Positions 16,310 through 23,722 of a stretch of 24,138 nucleotides of DNA are shown piece by piece. The notes beneath the pieces were generated by a model that was not told the DNA's origin, searched no databases, and saw only the letters and a list, made by a program, of their open reading frames with translations. Within the stretch, counting starts at the first letter, position 1. Each line of letters begins with the position of its first letter. The stretch lies in the NCBI GenBank assembly GCA_029856445.1, contig JAHQWY010000011.1:1-24138 (forward strand). The letters run 5' to 3'. The position numbers were made by a program, and so were the translations under genes. The stretch comes from Promethearchaeia archaeon (lineage in GTDB: Archaea > Asgardarchaeota > Lokiarchaeia > Sigyniarchaeales > SOKP01).

Positions 16310-18208
16310 TTATTCATACTCAGCATCAACTACATCATCTTGACCAGTTGCTTTTCTAAATTGTTCTTCTTCAATCTCATCTTGAGTCTTATTCTGATAT
16401 CCATAGTTTGCTCCAGGGGGTACTCCTCCCATTCCTCCAGGTGGAGCTCCCTGATATGCTTTTTGCTGCTGACCATAGATTCTTGCCGAAACTTCGTGTA
16501 ATGAATTCTGTAGGGCTTCACTAGTACTTTTTATTCTTCCTACATCCTCAGATTCCATTGCACTTCTCAAATCAGAGATCTTACCTAGTATCGTCGATTT
16601 CAAATCTCCAATAACAGCTTCATTTTCTTTTAAAAGTTCTTCAGTTTGGTAGATTAATGCTTCACCTTGATTCTTAGCTTCTGTAATTTCCTTAAATTTC
16701 CTATCCTCTTCAGCATATCTTTCAGCTTCTCGGACTTTTTGCTCAATTTCATCATCAGGCATCTTAGTTGATGCTGTAATAGTGATTGATTGACTTTTCC
16801 CAGTACCAAGATCTTTTGCTGAAACATTTAAAATTCCATTTTGGTCGATATCAAATGATACCTCAATCTGAGGTACACCTCTTGGTGCAGGTGGAATACC
16901 GTTTAAATGAAACCTACCTAAGGTAATATTGTCTCCGGCTCGTGGTCTTTCACCTTGTAGTACATGAATTTCTACTGCTGGTTGATTATCTGCTGCTGTT
17001 GAGAAAATTTGAGTCTTGTTTGTAGGGATAGTTGTATTTCTTTCAATTAATTTAGTGAAAACAGAACCCAGAGTTTCAACGCCTAAAGATAATGGTGTCA
17101 CATCAAGTAATAGTAAATCTTCGACTTCACCAGTTAAAACACCACCTTGAACTGAAGCCCCCATGGCAACACACTCCATAGGATCAATACTACGTTCTGG
17201 AGCTTTACCTAATAAATCCTCAAACTTCTTTTGAACTATTGGCATCCTTGTTGGTCCACCTACTAAAATAACTTTATCAATTTCACCTCTCGCAATCCCC
17301 GCATCTCTTAAAGCCTTTAAAATTGGTGCATCTAATCTCTTTAAAACTGGATCAATTAGCTGTTCTAATTTTGCTCTTGTAATTGTCATGTTAAGATGTT
17401 TTGGGCCATCATTTGTAGCTGTGATATAAGGTAAATTAATATCTGTTTTTACTGAAGTTGATAGTTCGATCTTTGCTTTTTCAGCTGCTTCTCGGACTCT
17501 TTGCAGAGCCATTGAATCACTTCTTAAGTCAAATCCTTGATCCTTCTGAAATTCAGATACTAAGAAATCTACTATAAGTTTATCCATATCAGTACCACCT
17601 AACTGTGTATCGCCAGCAGTTGAGATTACTTCAAACACTTGATTATCCATCTCCATTATAGTAACATCAAACGTACCGCCACCTAAATCCAACACCGCAA
17701 TTTTTAAACTTACATTTTTCTTATCTAATCCATAAGCTACTGCTGCGGCTGTAGGTTCGTTAATTAAACGCTTTACATTTAATCCCGCGATCCTTCCCGC
17801 ATCCTTAGTAGCCTGTCTTTGATTGTCATTAAAGTAGGCTGGTACTGTTATTATCACTTCAGTAACTTCTTCTCCTAAATACGCACTTGCATCTTCTTTG
17901 ATTTTCCTAAGGATCATAGCTGAAATTTCTTGAGGTGTATAATCTTTGCCATCTATTTTTACAGTATAACTTGTTCCCATTTTTCTCTTGATTGCTGTGA
18001 TCGTACGATCTGGATTTGAAATTGCTTGTCTTCTTGCTGGTTCTCCTATAAGTCTTTGTCCATCCTTTGTAAAGGCTACTACCGATGGAAACGCCTTACC
18101 TCCTAAGGTTAATCCTTCTGCGCTCGGAATTATGGTAGGCTTACCACCTATCAATACCGCTGCTGCTGAATTTGAAGTTCCTAAGTCAATTCCTATTATT
18201 TTTCCCAT
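16310..18208 (-). CDS. dnaK: DnaK (Hsp70) chaperone
   Basis: A 632-residue Hsp70. The ATPase domain starts with GIDLGTSNS (residues 6-14; Ser replaces the usual second Thr), with VPAYFND, LINEPTAAAVAYGLD, LDLGGGTFDVT and VILVGGPTRMP in their normal places; the linker region LLLLDVTPLSLG, the beta-sandwich peptide-binding domain, a helical lid and an acidic tail DDVVDAEYE follow. The first quadrant lacks the ~25-residue insertion found in proteobacterial DnaK (the region after IKRKMG goes straight to the KIDGKDYTPQEIS part), as in Gram-positive and archaeal versions. It binds unfolded segments in an ATP-driven cycle with GrpE and DnaJ. Start: ATG at 18208 with GGAGTGA six bases upstream. It is 20 bases after grpE. 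Confidence 0.97.
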   Translation of the reverse strand: MGKIIGIDLGTSNSAAAVLIGGKPTIIPSAEGLTLGGKAFPSVVAFTKDGQRLIGEPARRQAISNPDRTITAIKRKMGTSYTVKIDGKDYTPQEISAMILRKIKEDASAYLGEEVTEVIITVPAYFNDNQRQATKDAGRIAGLNVKRLINEPTAAAVAYGLDKKNVSLKIAVLDLGGGTFDVTIMEMDNQVFEVISTAGDTQLGGTDMDKLIVDFLVSEFQKDQGFDLRSDSMALQRVREAAEKAKIELSTSVKTDINLPYITATNDGPKHLNMTITRAKLEQLIDPVLKRLDAPILKALRDAGIARGEIDKVILVGGPTRMPIVQKKFEDLLGKAPERSIDPMECVAMGASVQGGVLTGEVEDLLLLDVTPLSLGVETLGSVFTKLIERNTTIPTNKTQIFSTAADNQPAVEIHVLQGERPRAGDNITLGRFHLNGIPPAPRGVPQIEVSFDIDQNGILNVSAKDLGTGKSQSITITASTKMPDDEIEQKVREAERYAEEDRKFKEITEAKNQGEALIYQTEELLKENEAVIGDLKSTILGKISDLRSAMESEDVGRIKSTSEALQNSLHEVSARIYGQQQKAYQGAPPGGMGGVPPGANYGYQNKTQDEIEEEQFRKATGQDDVVDAEYE

Positions 18209-18228
18209 ATTACATCACTCCTATTTTT

Positions 18229-18996
18229 TTAAATTTTAATTTTGTTATCTTGATTTATTTCTATTTTTTGATTTAAATTTGGTAATTGTGATTTTTTGGC
18301 AATTTTGACCTTTGCAGGTCTTAGTACTTTACTATTTAAAAAATAACCATTATTCAATACTTCTAAAATTGTATTCTCAGGGATATCATCTCGTCCCTCC
18401 TCTACCATTATAACTTCATGTTTGTAGGGATCAAATTTTTGGCCCTTCGCTTCCATCGGTCGGACTCCTTCTTGTTCCAATATCTTTTCGAAGTTCTTGA
18501 CAATTATTTCAAATCCCATTCTTATTCCATCAGCACCCTCAAGCATCTTCAATAGATTTAGTGCACGTATCAGATCGTCATAGTGACTGACTAATTTTTC
18601 CAAAAGTCGTTCTAAAACATATTGTTTATAATTTGAGTTCTCACGTTCTTGACGTTTCTTATAATTGTCAAAATCTGCTCGAATTTGTAAAAGTGAACGC
18701 AACATTTTTTCCTTTTCCTCTTCTAACTTCTTAAAATTTCGTGCATCCTTTTTCATATCGTCAAGTTCCTTCATTAATTGGTCATTCCACGTCTTTACTT
18801 TTTTATGTTCATCAACTAACGTCTCATAGTTTTCTGCTTTTGCCTTAAGTTTTTGAAATTCTTCTTTCGTAACAGTTAAATTTTCAGATGATCTCTGTCG
18901 ACCATTAGATCCACGCCTATTAATAAATGTATCGAAAAAGTCTTCAAATATTATTGGGCTTTCATCTCCCTTCTCTCTTCTTGACATATACATCAT
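18229..18996 (-). CDS. grpE: GrpE nucleotide-exchange factor
   Basis: A 255-residue GrpE, longer than the usual ~190-200 because of an extended N-terminal region. A polar segment (1-40) precedes a long coiled coil (about 45-125) containing the family motif RADFDNYKKRQERE, then the four-helix part and the C-terminal beta-wing domain with GVRPMEAKGQKFDPYKHE and the conserved ILEVLNNGYFLNSKVLRPAKVKIAK. It forms a dimer that releases ADP from DnaK and may act as a heat sensor. Three ATGs are possible at 18996, 18993 and 18987; none has a Shine-Dalgarno site, so the exact start is uncertain by three residues. It is the first gene of grpE-dnaK-dnaJ-clpB and follows a good archaeal promoter. Confidence 0.93.
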   Translation of the reverse strand: MMYMSRREKGDESPIIFEDFFDTFINRRGSNGRQRSSENLTVTKEEFQKLKAKAENYETLVDEHKKVKTWNDQLMKELDDMKKDARNFKKLEEEKEKMLRSLLQIRADFDNYKKRQERENSNYKQYVLERLLEKLVSHYDDLIRALNLLKMLEGADGIRMGFEIIVKNFEKILEQEGVRPMEAKGQKFDPYKHEVIMVEEGRDDIPENTILEVLNNGYFLNSKVLRPAKVKIAKKSQLPNLNQKIEINQDNKIKI

Positions 18997-19299
18997 TTTT
19001 TTATTTTTTTATTATTTAAACTCATTTTTTTAATTTTTTTTTTGTTAGGAAATGTTCATTGTCAACCGCGACTTTACAAACCTTAATATAACAATATGAA
19101 CTTACGTATATAAATCTTTGGTTTTTATAAAATAAGAGAAAAAGTGAGGAAAGTACATATAAATAAAATAAAGCAAGATCTTTTTTAAAAAATATAATTG
19201 AAAAATGTAGAATAAAATTAATATTTGAATAAGGAAATTCACCAGGAATATATATTAATAGAAAAAACTTTAATTTTCAAATAAATTGGTAGATCCATA
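18997..19299. other. 303-base intergenic region, grpE / thioesterase
   Basis: This divergent gap holds the grpE promoter and, on the plus strand, an AATATATATTAAT element at about 19246-19258 that may serve the thioesterase. Near the grpE start is a poly-A/T-rich leader. An imperfect inverted repeat, GTTCATTGT (19054-19062) and ACAATATGAAC (19091-19101), brackets the expected grpE start point. I see no RNA gene or convincing ORF. Confidence 0.5.
19106..19121 (-). promoter_or_regulatory. BRE/TATA promoter of grpE operon
   Basis: On the minus strand CAAAG (BRE-like) is followed by ATTTATATAC, a near-ideal archaeal TATA box. Initiation about 25 bases downstream would fall near 19085, giving a leader of roughly 85-90 bases before grpE. 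That leader contains a four-codon upstream frame (an ATG at about 19057 running to a TAA). Confidence 0.6.
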
Positions 19300-19782
19300 A
19301 TGACGGAAAAAAAGGCGATTCAAGATTTTTATTCTGAGCAGATGAGTCAATGTTATGGTTGTGGGAGATTAAATGATTCTGGTTTGAAATTAAAGAGTTT
19401 TTGGAACGAAGAAGAGGAAACTTGTATTGCTAATTTCAAACCCAAATCCTACTACATATCATTCCCAGGTTTTGTAAATGGAGGTTTAATAGCTTCCTTA
19501 ATTGATTGTCACGGTACTGGAACAGCAGCAGCAGCAGCGTATAAAGACGAGGGACGAAAAATGGGAACAAACCCGGAATTAAGATTTGTAACAGCATCTC
19601 TTCATGTAGATTTTTTAAAACCAACCCCAATTGATCAAGAACTTAAGCTAATTGCGAAAGTAAAAGAAATTAAAGGTAGAAAAGTAATAACGGAGGTAAA
19701 AGTATTTGCAGTTGAGGTATTATGTGCTCAAGGTGAAGTTATTGCTGTGAAAATTCCTGAAACTATGATTTTTAACAGATAA
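19300..19782 (+). CDS. Hotdog-fold (PaaI-like) thioesterase
   Basis: A 160-residue single-hotdog protein of the PaaI/acyl-CoA thioesterase type. The N-terminal CYGCGRLNDSGLKLKSFW (18-35) is a common lead-in for this family; the active-site helix contains FVNGGLIASLIDCHG (58-72), where Asn60 stands in place of the more usual His of the HGG motif and Asp69 is the likely catalytic acid; the core strands LHVDFLKPTP and KGRKVITEVKVFA follow. It probably hydrolyses an acyl-CoA thioester in the cytoplasm. It converges with an acyl-CoA dehydrogenase with only three bases between stops, and both fit acyl-CoA metabolism. There is no Shine-Dalgarno site; a TATA-like element about 45 bases upstream is plausible. 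Confidence 0.85.
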   Translation: MTEKKAIQDFYSEQMSQCYGCGRLNDSGLKLKSFWNEEEETCIANFKPKSYYISFPGFVNGGLIASLIDCHGTGTAAAAAYKDEGRKMGTNPELRFVTASLHVDFLKPTPIDQELKLIAKVKEIKGRKVITEVKVFAVEVLCAQGEVIAVKIPETMIFNR

Positions 19783-19785
19783 ATT

Positions 19786-21015
19786 TTAAAATTGAAGGTT
19801 GTTATAAATTTCTCTTTGTACAAGATATCTTAGAATTTCTGCCGTACCACCTCCTATTTGAGCTATTCTTACATCTCTATAATATCTCTCAAGAGGGAAT
19901 TCTTTAGTGTATCCTATTCCTCCAACAACTTGAAGCGCATCACTAACAATCTTTACAGCATTATCACTTACGAGACATTTTGCCGCTCCCGCTTCTTTTG
20001 TGGCAGGTATGTTTTCATCAATCATTCTAGCAGCTCTTAAGAGCATCATTCTCCCTGCTTCGATGTTCATATACATTTCAGCTATTTTAAAACTAATTCC
20101 TTCAAATCTTTTAAGTTCTTTTTTAAATTGTACTCTTAGTGATGAATATTTAGAAGCGATTTCAAAAGCAGAGCGAGAAATTCCTAAATACTGGCTTCCA
20201 ACAAACACTCTCTCCGCATCAAGGCCGTACAACATGATTTTGACGCCTTCATTTTCATTCCCGATCAAGTTATCTACAGGAACTTCGCAATTGTGAAATT
20301 TTAAATGAGAATTCACACAACCTCTGCGACCCATCAACTCATAATCTTTCACTACTTCAAAACCGGGGGTGTTAGTCGGAAATACAATGGCACTTATGCC
20401 TTCTCTTGGGTGAACATGAGGATTTGTAATGCAATAAAGAAGAATATATTTTGCGATACTACCATTTGTAATGAATCTTTTCTCTCCGTTGATAATATAC
20501 TTATCTCCTTTTCTAATGGCAGATGTACGTATTCCACCAACTGCATCACTTCCTGCAGTTGGTTCTGTAATGCCTAATGCACCTAGAGCAGTTCCGTCCA
20601 TTATAGGTTTTAAAAATTTTTCATGTTGCTCACTTGTCCCAAAATGAATAATAGGGACCCCAAAAAGATTACAGCTACATCCATATATAACAGCAGTCGG
20701 GTAATGAACCGCGGAAAGTTCTTCCCCAAATATCATTCTGTATACCGTCCCCTTTCCAAATCCTCCAATTTCTTTCGGAAATGCCAAAGGAAAATATTTC
20801 TCTGCCAACTTTCTTATAAGTTTTAATGTTAATTCTACATTGTGTTCTCGGTCAATTTGTGCAACAAAAGGATCAATTTCATTTTTAGCATATTCTCTAA
20901 TTTCTTGACGAAATTTGTTTTCTTCGTCTGTAAACATAAAAAGACTTCCTGGTGTCATACTCTCTCCATATTGAAAATTGAGATCCTCAAATTTTATATG
21001 TCCGTTTTTACTCAT
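19786..21015 (-). CDS. Acyl-CoA dehydrogenase
   Basis: A 409-residue FAD enzyme that introduces the alpha-beta double bond into acyl-CoA, normally donating electrons to an electron-transfer flavoprotein. Visible landmarks are ALGITEPTAGSD (family signature, about 145-157), the substrate/FAD strand KYIINGEKRFITNG, and the C-terminal VGGIGYTKEFPLERYYRDVRI. The usual catalytic Glu of the IYEGT motif is replaced by Gly (IGGGTAEI, Gly389). A Glu is present instead at position 268 in LDAERVFVG, matching the helix position used by isovaleryl-CoA and long-chain acyl-CoA dehydrogenases, so the enzyme is probably active on branched or long chains. Start: ATG at 21015, 30 bases from a TATA box; a TTG at 21024 is less likely. 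It may feed electrons to the FixC/FixX-like pair at 9913-11588. Confidence 0.9.
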   Translation of the reverse strand: MSKNGHIKFEDLNFQYGESMTPGSLFMFTDEENKFRQEIREYAKNEIDPFVAQIDREHNVELTLKLIRKLAEKYFPLAFPKEIGGFGKGTVYRMIFGEELSAVHYPTAVIYGCSCNLFGVPIIHFGTSEQHEKFLKPIMDGTALGALGITEPTAGSDAVGGIRTSAIRKGDKYIINGEKRFITNGSIAKYILLYCITNPHVHPREGISAIVFPTNTPGFEVVKDYELMGRRGCVNSHLKFHNCEVPVDNLIGNENEGVKIMLYGLDAERVFVGSQYLGISRSAFEIASKYSSLRVQFKKELKRFEGISFKIAEMYMNIEAGRMMLLRAARMIDENIPATKEAGAAKCLVSDNAVKIVSDALQVVGGIGYTKEFPLERYYRDVRIAQIGGGTAEILRYLVQREIYNNLQF

Positions 21016-21040
21016 AAGCACCAATTATGATTTTTTAAGT

Positions 21041-21050
21041 TATATATATA
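21041..21050 (-). promoter_or_regulatory. TATA box of acyl-CoA dehydrogenase
   Basis: A pure TATATATATA element is centred about 30 bases before the ATG at 21015. Initiation ~25 bases downstream predicts a leader of only a few bases, which supports the ATG start and nearly leaderless translation. Confidence 0.55.
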
Positions 21051-21126
21051 CATAATATTACTAAATTAAATTATTTGAGTGAATTAAAAACCTAAAATGT
21101 TAGATTTAAATATTGAGATTATGTTC

Positions 21127-21723
21127 TCATTGTTGCAAATCTTCAGGATAGGGATAATTTTTAAAAGTACCTCTTTTTTTTGTATACTTCTTAACCTCAT
21201 CTCCATACTTCCATTCTGTATGGTGTTGATAATCATTCACAGGTCCAAAGAGACAGAAGAAATCGGGAGGAAGTTTCTCAACACCTGCCATTCCGGCACA
21301 CAAATATAACCCTTTCCGAATCTTTCGGACTTCATCTGTCATATCTACAATTCCTCCATCGTTTTTGAAGGTGGCATATTTCAATCGAAAGGTTGGTGTT
21401 CCATCGATTAAGGACTCAGTTATATCTGTAAAGAAGCGCATATGATGCTCTTCATTCCCTTCGATTTTCCATCGATTATATCCCTCACCTTTTTTTTCTT
21501 CTTTATTTGAAGGTGTAAAAGCTTTTCCTAACCAATATCCTTTCTCAGTATTGTAAAGCCACCATAAGGAAATTTTCTCACTCTTTTCGGATATAAATCC
21601 TAGCATCGCACTATCATACTCTCCATCCATTTCCTCAAAATCTGCTGATGGTAGTGATTTATAGAGATCCATAATTTCTTGATACCTTAGATCTTTTATC
21701 TTTTCTACAGTTAAATCCTTCAT
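21127..21723 (-). CDS. Uncharacterised beta-rich protein
   Basis: I do not recognise this family with confidence. From the ATG at 21723 it is 198 residues; a GTG at 21756 in frame would add 11 and leave 14 bases from the upstream stop. Neither has a clear Shine-Dalgarno site. Visible features are an N-terminal helix (QEIMDLYKSLP), a segment EMDGEYDSAMLG, a Trp/Tyr-rich stretch with GYWLGKAF, then alternating strands (ESLIDGTPTFRLKY, DEVRKIRKGLYLCAGMAG, DFFCLFGPV) ending in a basic tail. The order of 'SLP', 'G-x-Y' and 'GK-x-F' elements loosely recalls GXWXG/DUF4334-type proteins, which is a weak idea only. No signal peptide or cysteine-ligand set is seen. It directly follows the flavodoxin-ferredoxin gene, suggesting joint expression. 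Confidence 0.7.
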   Translation of the reverse strand: MKDLTVEKIKDLRYQEIMDLYKSLPSADFEEMDGEYDSAMLGFISEKSEKISLWWLYNTEKGYWLGKAFTPSNKEEKKGEGYNRWKIEGNEEHHMRFFTDITESLIDGTPTFRLKYATFKNDGGIVDMTDEVRKIRKGLYLCAGMAGVEKLPPDFFCLFGPVNDYQHHTEWKYGDEVKKYTKKRGTFKNYPYPEDLQQ

Positions 21724-21770
21724 GTAAACTTCTTTATAATTACTCACTTTAATCACTTAATAGAAGATAG

Positions 21771-22631
21771 TTAAATAATTTTTTCATAATCAACATAAGG
21801 TCGAAATTTTCCCTGTTCTTCGGCCTTTTTTAACTCCTGAGCATATAACTTTAAATTTGACTTTGAACCTACCCTCATTAATTTCCAATCAGCTTCAATT
21901 GCTCCTTCTGGACAAGCTTTTTCACAATAACCACAGAAAATGCATGATTCTTTTTGAATTTCAGGGGGATCTGCTTCGATATCAATTGCATCTGTAGGAC
22001 AATTTTCTTGACAAGTAAGACACTTAGAACATCTGTCTATATTTATTTCAAATTTAGGGAAAATTCTTCTCAATACATCTAAAGTTAAAGTTTTTGATTG
22101 TTTTGCCCACCAAGTATCTTCTATTAAGTTGTATATGGGAATTAGGTTTGATTCCCCATTTTTAATTCTTAAACTGACATTACATATACTCTTACCAAAA
22201 TTTAAGGCTTCTTCAAGTTCAATTTCATCTGGATGTTTAATCGTATGCATAATTTCAGGATAAAATTGTAATGAAGATGCTGAATATGAGTCAAAATCAC
22301 CGATTACCAAATATCCCTTTTCACTTAATTCTTCTTGCATGTAGTAAAATGTATTTCCTATTACACTTCCATGTGTGCAGAATATAAAACAATGTTTACC
22401 ATCGTCATTTTTCAGGTTTTGAATGAAATTTTTAACATTGATGGGTTCTCTATAATAAAAGGTTGGTGTCCCAATACCTATTAAATCATATTTATTCAGG
22501 TTTAATTTATCAGCCTTCTTCATTTCGATCATATCGCAATCATTATCACTATTTAAGATACCTTCCTGGATCCTATAGGCAATTTTTTCTGTTCCGCCTG
22601 TTTGAGAAAAAAAAATTAGCAATACATTCAT
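21771..22631 (-). CDS. Flavodoxin-ferredoxin fusion (EFR1 family)
   Basis: A 286-residue electron carrier. The N-terminal flavodoxin-like domain (1-~160) has the FMN phosphate loop SQTGGTEK (9-16), GIGTPTFYY and FIFCTHGS. After a ~35-residue linker comes a bacterial-type 2[4Fe-4S] domain: Cys201-204-207-211 with CP, and Cys230-233-236-240 with CP. The arrangement matches EFR1-family ferrodoxins found in anaerobes. It should shuttle low-potential electrons between soluble enzymes through FMN and two clusters. No membrane segment is present. Start is ATG at 22631. It is the first gene of a two-gene unit with the unknown protein at 21127 and is divergent from the zinc-ribbon gene at 22792. Confidence 0.88.
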   Translation of the reverse strand: MNVLLIFFSQTGGTEKIAYRIQEGILNSDNDCDMIEMKKADKLNLNKYDLIGIGTPTFYYREPINVKNFIQNLKNDDGKHCFIFCTHGSVIGNTFYYMQEELSEKGYLVIGDFDSYSASSLQFYPEIMHTIKHPDEIELEEALNFGKSICNVSLRIKNGESNLIPIYNLIEDTWWAKQSKTLTLDVLRRIFPKFEINIDRCSKCLTCQENCPTDAIDIEADPPEIQKESCIFCGYCEKACPEGAIEADWKLMRVGSKSNLKLYAQELKKAEEQGKFRPYVDYEKII

Positions 22632-22709
22632 AGATCTTACCCTTTGAATATAATTTTACTTATTAATTATTATAAGAAAATAAATCTTTCTGAGGTTTAA
22701 ATTACCATC

Positions 22710-22735
22710 ATCCAAAGGAATAGAATTTTTTGGAT
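22710..22735. repeat. Inverted repeat, candidate operator 1
   Basis: ATCCAAA (22710-22716) and TTTGGAT (22729-22735) are perfect 7-base arms separated by 12 bases, in the gap between the divergent flavodoxin-ferredoxin and zinc-ribbon genes. Confidence 0.5.
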
Positions 22736-22754
22736 AAAAATCTACTTCAAGTCT

Positions 22755-22774
22755 CGAACTTTGTGGAAAGTTCG
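22755..22774. repeat. Inverted repeat, candidate operator 2 or leader hairpin
   Basis: CGAACTTT (22755-22762) and AAAGTTCG (22767-22774) are perfect 8-base arms with a GTGG loop, ending 17 bases before the ATG at 22792. Since both flanking genes point away, this is not a terminator; it is an operator or a hairpin in the leader of the zinc-ribbon gene. Confidence 0.55.
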
Positions 22775-22791
22775 CATAAGAAAACTATATC

Positions 22792-23241
22792 ATGAACTCT
22801 ACGTTAACATTAATTAATATAATTAGAAGTGATAATAAAATGGTAGTTAAAACATTATTTAAAAATAGGGATTTCCAAGATGTAATTAATTGTGGTATTT
22901 GTCATAAGGAAATTAATCAGGAAGCAGCAATTTACCAAGAAGGTTTTAATTTTGGTGTTTTATGCCCTGAATGTTACATTATTAATTCAAAGGAAGATAT
23001 CGAGCTTATGTCTAACATGTTTTTAGCATTTGGTGGTTATTTTGGGATGTTAAGAGATCCAGATTATTCAATTTACGAAATGCTAAAAGAATTAGTCAGA
23101 AAGATACATGAAAACAAAAAAACAACATCGTCAGTAGAAATGAAAATTAGGCTACTTCATATGGCTTTACTACATGGAATTACTCCTCGGGAGTTTGCTG
23201 AATTGGATAATAGCCTTTTAAAATTTATGTACCAATTCTAA
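22792..23241 (+). CDS. Small zinc-ribbon protein, unknown function
   Basis: A 149-residue protein without a recognised family. An N-terminal zinc-binding knuckle pair is visible: Cys34-x2-Cys37 (NCGICHKE) and Cys58-x2-Cys61 (LCPECY), spaced as in a zinc ribbon. The remaining ~85 residues are helical, including KEDIELMSNMFLAFGG and MKIRLLHMALLHGITPREFAEL, the last resembling a helix-turn-helix or protein-interaction helix pair. ATG at 22792 is used here; a second in-frame ATG at 22840 would remove 16 residues and still keep all cysteines. Two perfect palindromes lie just upstream. It is followed 28 bases later by another mini zinc protein on the same strand, and the pair probably forms an operon. 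Confidence 0.7.
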   Translation: MNSTLTLINIIRSDNKMVVKTLFKNRDFQDVINCGICHKEINQEAAIYQEGFNFGVLCPECYIINSKEDIELMSNMFLAFGGYFGMLRDPDYSIYEMLKELVRKIHENKKTTSSVEMKIRLLHMALLHGITPREFAELDNSLLKFMYQF

Positions 23242-23269
23242 TAACAAAGTAGTTAAAGGAGTGTGGAAA

Positions 23270-23443
23270 TTGATAAATAATTATGCGCTTCAGGAATCTT
23301 TTGCGTGTAAATATCGTCATTGTAGCAAATGTGGAGTAGAATTAGACATTTCAAAAGATGAAGAACTTGTTTGTGCTTTATGTGGAGAAACTTTTTGTTC
23401 TCGTTGTATATATTTGCATCAAAAATCCTGTTTTGGAATATAA
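23270..23443 (+). CDS. AN1-like mini zinc-finger protein
   Basis: A 57-residue protein made almost entirely of one zinc module: Cys18-x2-Cys21-x13-Cys35-x2-Cys38-x4-Cys43-x2-Cys46-x3-His50-x3-Cys54, plus Cys13. The spacing resembles the two-zinc AN1 finger, with Cys replacing the first of its two His, so it may bind two zinc ions in a cross-braced fold. Such modules mediate protein or ubiquitin-pathway contacts in eukaryotes; a role here is unknown. The TTG at 23270 is preferred because AAAGGAG stands eight bases upstream; a GTG at 23261 would overlap that site and add three residues. It lies 28 bases after the zinc-ribbon gene and converges with a third zinc protein gene. Confidence 0.65.
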   Translation: MINNYALQESFACKYRHCSKCGVELDISKDEELVCALCGETFCSRCIYLHQKSCFGI

Positions 23444-23473
23444 AGATACCAAAAATAATTTAATATTATACTA

Positions 23474-23698
23474 TTATATTCTCATTTTGAGACAATTATT
23501 ATAATTAAATCTTCTACGTCGTCTGAATGGTTTTTCAGGTCTTTTTAAAAAGCATTCAGGACAATATGGGATTATAAACGGATCTTCCCATAAAGTTTTA
23601 GCTGTTTTCTTTGACAATGTTGGATTATCTCTTAAAAAGATGTTAAAGGGTATTGATTTTCCACAATCTCCACATTCTTTCGTTTTTGCTTCTTCCAT
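23474..23698 (-). CDS. Mini zinc-ribbon protein with Arg-rich tail
   Basis: A 74-residue protein with Cys9-x2-Cys12 (ECGDCGKS) and Cys46-x2-Cys49 (YCPECFLKR), forming a likely zinc ribbon, followed by a strongly basic segment (RRRRRF at about 59-64) that could bind nucleic acid. I do not recognise a family. The ATG at 23698 is supported by a TATA box 13-24 bases upstream, which predicts a leaderless or nearly leaderless message. It is convergent with the AN1-like gene, with 30 bases between stops. Together with the two preceding genes this makes three zinc-binding miniproteins in under 1 kb. Confidence 0.7.
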   Translation of the reverse strand: MEEAKTKECGDCGKSIPFNIFLRDNPTLSKKTAKTLWEDPFIIPYCPECFLKRPEKPFRRRRRFNYNNCLKMRI

Positions 23699-23710
23699 AT
23701 ATATCTACCT

Positions 23711-23722
23711 TATATATTTATA
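23711..23722 (-). promoter_or_regulatory. TATA box of mini zinc-ribbon gene
   Basis: On the minus strand TATAAATATATA is centred about 19 bases before the ATG at 23698, so initiation should fall at or next to the start codon (leaderless). The rest of 23699-23961 is AT-rich with a short direct repeat (TTTTGATTTAT twice near 23904-23927) and no recognisable gene. Confidence 0.5.

Noticed and set aside
19000..19300. Possible noncoding RNA upstream of grpE
   Set aside because: I looked for tRNA-like or strong stem structures and found only AT-rich promoter sequence and one imperfect, widely spaced inverted repeat.
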